From Spirochaetaceae bacterium (GTDB lineage: Bacteria; Spirochaetota; Spirochaetia; WRBN01): a stretch of DNA of 10,048 bases. The first letter of the stretch is position 1, and each line of letters opens with the position of its first letter. Below the pieces are notes generated by a model. That model was not told where the DNA came from and searched no databases. It saw nothing but the letters and a program-made list of their open reading frames with translations. The DNA lies in the NCBI GenBank assembly GCA_020024055.1, contig JAHHUI010000051.1, positions 1 to 10,048 of the forward strand, in the 5' to 3' direction. The translations under genes were made by a program, and so were the position numbers. This document shows positions 6,830-10,048 of the stretch, one piece after another.

Positions 6830-8002
6830 ATGAGGATGATGATGGAAAATTTGGCAAGCAGAACAGTGAAAATTTGGTACACTCACACATGGATTTCCAG
6901 CGCAGAACAGCTGCATAAGCTGCTGAATGTTGACCCTTGCATAAACTTTGTCTATGATGATGTATCCCCGCAATATCTGTTTGCAGGCGAGCAGATTTAT
7001 ACCTCTGCACAATCTATGAAAATTTTTTTAAGACTGTGCCAAACGCCGGCGATACGCATTTTTTTCTCTCTAGAGGCGATTTCTCCGGATTTTAATATTT
7101 TTGACTATGCGATCACGAATGATTTGGATCTCAGCTATGGCAACAGGGCCATACGCATGCGCTATTCGCTGAACTGGGATGAAATGCATGATTTTGATGT
7201 GCCGCGTGATATGGCCCAGACGCGAAGATGGCTGAAAGAAAAAACGGATTTCTGCAATTTTATTTATTCCAATGCACAGGCCCATCCTTTGCGAGACCAA
7301 TTGTTTCACAAGATTTGCGAGTATCGCCTTGTGCATTCTCTTGGGCGGCATCTGCGCAATGCTGCGCCCCCTGCGCATATTTCCTCTGATATATTGGGCA
7401 GCATTGATCTGAAAAGACCGTATAAATTTTCGATTGCCTGTGAAAATGCAACATTCAAGGGATATACCACAGAAAAATTGCTGACCAGCTTTCAAGCCAA
7501 AACCATTCCCATTTATTGGGGAAATCCCGAAGTGGCACGCGAATATAATCCTAAGGCATTTATTAATTGCCATGATTATGACAATTTTGATCAGGTGCTG
7601 GAAGAGGTGAAGCGTATAGATCAGGATGACGATCTCTGGTGTCAGATGATCAGCCAGCCGCCATGCACCAAAGAACAAATTATCCAAAGAAATGAGGATA
7701 GAGCAGCACTGGGGGCTTTTGTTTCTGATATTTTAACAAAAGATACAGATCAGCTTTTGGCCAGGCCGCAGGGATATTGGCCTATGTATTTATTCCGTTG
7801 GTTCTGCGCGCATAGCTTAGAGGAATCAAAAATCAGGCTTTTTATGAGAAAAGTAAAGTATAAAACAAAATGGATAATTCAGTCTGTGCTGCATCGCGTC
7901 TGGAGGGGGGGGGGTAAATCCCTCTTTTCCCCGGCAGCAAGGAGTATATTTGCTGCGCTTAAGCTTTTCAGCAAGAGATTAGAAATATTTCAGCCAGGTT
8001 AA
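6830..8002 (+). CDS. fucT: GT10 fucosyltransferase (alpha-1,3/1,4 type) with slippable C-terminus
   Basis: Predicted to transfer fucose from GDP-fucose to N-acetylglucosamine-containing glycans, as Helicobacter pylori FutA/FutB do in making Lewis-type O-antigens. The N-terminal half has SPDFNIFDYAITND (85-98), like the SPNFNLFDYAI block of the H. pylori enzymes. The donor domain has CENATFKGYTTEKLL (204-218), then KTIPIYWGNPEVAREYNPKAFIN (224-246) and HDYDNFD. The C-terminus is basic and amphipathic (KVKYKTKWIIQSVLHRVW, and after the tract AARSIFAALKLFSKRL), resembling the membrane-binding tail of FucT; the heptad repeats of H. pylori FucT are absent. The frame opens at 6830, but the third further Met, at 6842, has TGAGG six bases upstream and may be the true start (386 residues). 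The last 24 bases overlap the decayed acyltransferase gene on the other strand. Fucose linkage cannot be read from sequence. Confidence 0.9.
   Translation: MRMMMENLASRTVKIWYTHTWISSAEQLHKLLNVDPCINFVYDDVSPQYLFAGEQIYTSAQSMKIFLRLCQTPAIRIFFSLEAISPDFNIFDYAITNDLDLSYGNRAIRMRYSLNWDEMHDFDVPRDMAQTRRWLKEKTDFCNFIYSNAQAHPLRDQLFHKICEYRLVHSLGRHLRNAAPPAHISSDILGSIDLKRPYKFSIACENATFKGYTTEKLLTSFQAKTIPIYWGNPEVAREYNPKAFINCHDYDNFDQVLEEVKRIDQDDDLWCQMISQPPCTKEQIIQRNEDRAALGAFVSDILTKDTDQLLARPQGYWPMYLFRWFCAHSLEESKIRLFMRKVKYKTKWIIQSVLHRVWRGGGKSLFSPAARSIFAALKLFSKRLEIFQPG
7905..7914 (+). repeat. G10 homopolymer tract near the 3' end of fucT
   Basis: Ten G after TGGA at codons 359-362. With ten G, as here, the protein continues for 28 residues to 390. 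With eleven G the codon after the tract is TAA (7915-7917), giving 362 residues. With nine G a different tail ends at TAG 7980-7982, giving 383 residues. All three keep the catalytic domain, so slippage would change only the basic amphipathic tail. Slippage itself is inference. Confidence 0.9.
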
Positions 8003-8829
8003 ATCTTTGCGCTGTGCCTTCAGGCGGCCGAACCATTGCGCGGCTGGATAAAGAGTCACCGCCAGCCAGGATAATCGTGCACAGCCACACTTGCGCTACA
8101 GGGTCGAAGCTAAAGTATTGACCCTGATTCGTTCCCCGCCAAACCATGGGCCAACCGCATAGTCCAGGCAGATCACGCCGATCCATGGCGGCACAGGATA
8201 TGAAGTGCGCATTTTGAATATTTCACCAAGGCTAAACCAGTTGCGATCGTGCAGAATGGCCCGGGGAATGTACATAGGAGATTCAAAATTAAAATGCACC
8301 CCATCCAGCAGATTATGTGTGCAGATAATAAGAAATCCTAAGCCAATAAGCACCCAGCGGGGCAGGAATATCAAAAGCGACAATGCTATCATGCTCAGCC
8401 CAATGGCCCCAATCACCTGAAAGTAAATCACTGATGGCGGAAATTGAAATGTCCATGCAAAATTCACCAGCGTTAATTCCAGAATAATCAGAAATATCCC
8501 ACGTTTAAGCAGAAATTGTGTCGTGTCTTTAGAGCCATTGTGTTTTTCACCATATAAATAAGACGAAAGTCCGCTCAAAAATAAACACAGGTGCACAGAT
8601 ATGAGATGAGCCAGCATGCGATTACAGAACAGCCCCGGTGATGCGGCAAAAATATCCATCGGATCGCTGACCTGATAATGCAGAAAAATGTCTCTCTGAC
8701 ATGATCCAGCAGCATAAAAAGAATCACCAGGCCGCGCGGGGTGTCAATCAAAGTAAGCCGCGAAGATGTGTTGAATTGTTCTTTTCCCTGTGTCGTCTGA
8801 GTATCCGTAGCCCCATCATAATGGATCAT
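7979..8829 (-). pseudogene. Decayed DUF1624/HGSNAT-like membrane acyltransferase
   Basis: The family (heparan-alpha-glucosaminide N-acetyltransferase catalytic domain, COG3503) is a multi-spanning inner-membrane protein of roughly 370-400 residues. The ATG frame from 8829 has RLTLIDTPRGLVILFMLLDHVRETFF, the family's N-terminal signature. It goes out of frame at a five-base T run (plus-strand A run at 8684-8688); six T would give RETFFLHYQVSDPMDIFAASP, a normal continuation. The second frame holds LFLSGLSSYLYG, LLKRGIFLIILELTLVNFAWTF, LQVIGAIGLSMIAL-type helices and VPPWIGVICLDYAVGPWF, then ends at 8096. Only about 50 codons remain to the family-like C-terminus QWFGRLKAQRKDLTWLKYF (stop 7979-7981), reached through another frame change, so about 100 residues are missing. 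Lost function is therefore likely even if the first frameshift were a base-calling error. Frames at 7968-8186 and 8575-8829 are its fragments. Confidence 0.85.
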
Positions 8830-8895
8830 AATTTATGGCGTCAAGGTGTTCAGGGTGCGCTTGAAAACCCCGGATTTTTATATTAGGCTTGGGTG

Positions 8896-10048
8896 ATGGC
8901 TGACCGCAGAAAAAGACAGTTACAAAATGAAGAAGAAAAAGAAAAGCTAATCGCTTTGGCTAAGCAAATCTTTCAACCGGTTCATGAATTAGGAGAGCTG
9001 AGAATTACATGTCCGCCCGAGTATCAGCAAGATTCAGTTGTTGAGACATGTTATATCGATTCGCTTAATTTATACGAGGAAGATAGAAAAGAAATACTCT
9101 CTCTAAGAGAAGGCTTTGAAATCACTTTCTCCGGCTCTATCGCGCGGCTGTTTCCCGATGCAAAATTGACCGCATCGTTAGTTCCCTTATATAATCCTGA
9201 TGGGTCTCTTTCTTATGAAAGCCTTTTGTATCAAATCCCTATGTGTTTTGGCAAACAAAAATTAGATGTTATGATTCATATTACTGAGAAATACACAAAA
9301 GAGCTTGTAGATGACCCGGCGTATAGGAACAATATGCAATATGTGCTGGAGAATGACTCTAAATATCATATCGATCTTGGCTTGACGAAAATATCTTATT
9401 CTGTAATGACAGAGGGTTGGCCTGCAAGAAATCAACACAAAAAATTTCTTAAGCGCTTCTACATATCTTTTAACGGATTTCATAAATTTGATGCATTGGG
9501 GCTTCCTCATTTATGCGTAAAATTATTCAATTCTTATGAAATGTTTTTTTCCATCGATTTTACGCATAATAAAACTTTATACATTAAAGACTTGTATATC
9601 AATCCTGAAAGATTAAATTTTTCTCTAAAAGAGCATAAACCTTTTTTATATAGAGATTTACTCAGAGATACGCCTGATACTGTTATTACGATAAGAAAAT
9701 TGGTAATTAAATCAGAATATTTTGAAAATTTCTTTACACCGGCTGGCGCCTATGTTGAAAATATCCTGCTTGATACTGTATTGCCCATCCCCGGAATAGA
9801 AGATAAGAACAGTCTGATTAATCATATTCAGGTGAAATTTGATGAAGATGAATTAAAAGAATTATTAGCCGGTAAAGAGAGACAAGAATTATATCAGTAT
9901 CATAATGTTTATAAATCTTTGCTGTCTGCACCCTATCATGCCCATCAAAGAGATGAGATCCATCGTTATCTTGCTTATTTTCAGGCCAAGACAGGGCATT
10001 GGCTAAGAAATGCGATTTTTTGGATAACGGGTGATTATTATCGTATAG
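8896..10048 (+). CDS. Long hypothetical protein, runs off the window end
   Basis: Not recognised. The frame is open for 384 codons from ATG 8896 (GTG at 8893 also possible) to the end of the window; a stop at 8884-8886 excludes earlier starts. The only ribosome-site-like sequence is a weak TTAGG eight bases before the ATG. The protein begins with a very charged helix (MADRRKRQLQNEEEKEKL) without signal peptide, followed by mixed alpha/beta, apparently soluble sequence rich in Tyr, Phe and Lys. The visible end (AKTGHWLRNAIFWITGDYYR) looks like a membrane-proximal helix. That is weakly reminiscent of the segment before the C-terminal channel domain of some pentapeptide-repeat proteins, a guess only. 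Base use is clearly more AT-rich than guaA, which may mean separate origin. It is transcribed away from the decayed acyltransferase gene. Confidence 0.75.
   Translation, partial: MADRRKRQLQNEEEKEKLIALAKQIFQPVHELGELRITCPPEYQQDSVVETCYIDSLNLYEEDRKEILSLREGFEITFSGSIARLFPDAKLTASLVPLYNPDGSLSYESLLYQIPMCFGKQKLDVMIHITEKYTKELVDDPAYRNNMQYVLENDSKYHIDLGLTKISYSVMTEGWPARNQHKKFLKRFYISFNGFHKFDALGLPHLCVKLFNSYEMFFSIDFTHNKTLYIKDLYINPERLNFSLKEHKPFLYRDLLRDTPDTVITIRKLVIKSEYFENFFTPAGAYVENILLDTVLPIPGIEDKNSLINHIQVKFDEDELKELLAGKERQELYQYHNVYKSLLSAPYHAHQRDEIHRYLAYFQAKTGHWLRNAIFWITGDYYRI

Noticed and set aside
7260..7687. Minus-strand frames inside the fucosyltransferase
   Set aside because: They are shadows of a strongly recognised GT10 coding sequence.
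1..10048. CRISPR arrays, tRNA or rRNA genes, insertion-sequence ends
   Set aside because: No spaced direct repeats, cloverleaf-like segments, rRNA-like sequence or transposase motifs were seen.

Overview
The window looks like part of a Gram-negative, probably mucosa- or host-associated bacterial chromosome. The reasons are two surface-sugar transferases of the kind that decorate lipooligosaccharide or lipopolysaccharide (a Campylobacter CgtA-like GalNAc-transferase and a GT10 fucosyltransferase), each carrying a run of ten G, and a set of lipoprotein-like secreted proteins. The slippable G tracts recall Campylobacter and Helicobacter, but the GC-richer codon use of most genes does not fit those genera well, so I do not name a taxon.

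Layout. Positions 6-2695 (+): guaB, an IMP dehydrogenase without the regulatory CBS domains, then guaA (GMP synthase); together they make GMP from IMP. Positions 2727-3750 (+): a cgtA-like glycosyltransferase 31 bases behind guaA, split by the first G10 tract and out of frame here (OFF; nine G would join it). A long hairpin at 3755-3793 separates it from a converging minus-strand cluster. Reading right to left, that cluster holds a promoter (6752-6781), a 42-residue one-helix membrane protein that no 60-residue ORF cutoff would show (6567-6695), a 138-residue lipoprotein-like protein (6147-6563), a decayed third copy of the same family (5671-6115), a second, homologous promoter (5673-5702), a 136-residue paralogue (5238-5648) and a PutP-type sodium:solute symporter (3806-5209). 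A perfect 17-bp inverted repeat (6129-6166) covers the stop codon of the 138-residue gene.

Positions 6830-8002 (+): a GT10 fucosyltransferase whose second G10 tract lies near the 3' end, so that slippage would swap the C-terminal tail. It converges on and overlaps a decayed DUF1624/HGSNAT-like membrane acyltransferase gene (7979-8829, minus). From 8896 to the window end a long, more AT-rich plus-strand frame is open; I do not recognise its product.

The main theme is switchable surface glycosylation: two independent G10 tracts within 5 kb, one acting as an on/off switch and one as a C-terminal-tail switch, next to a small family of duplicating and decaying exported proteins. No RNA genes, insertion sequences or CRISPR arrays were seen.
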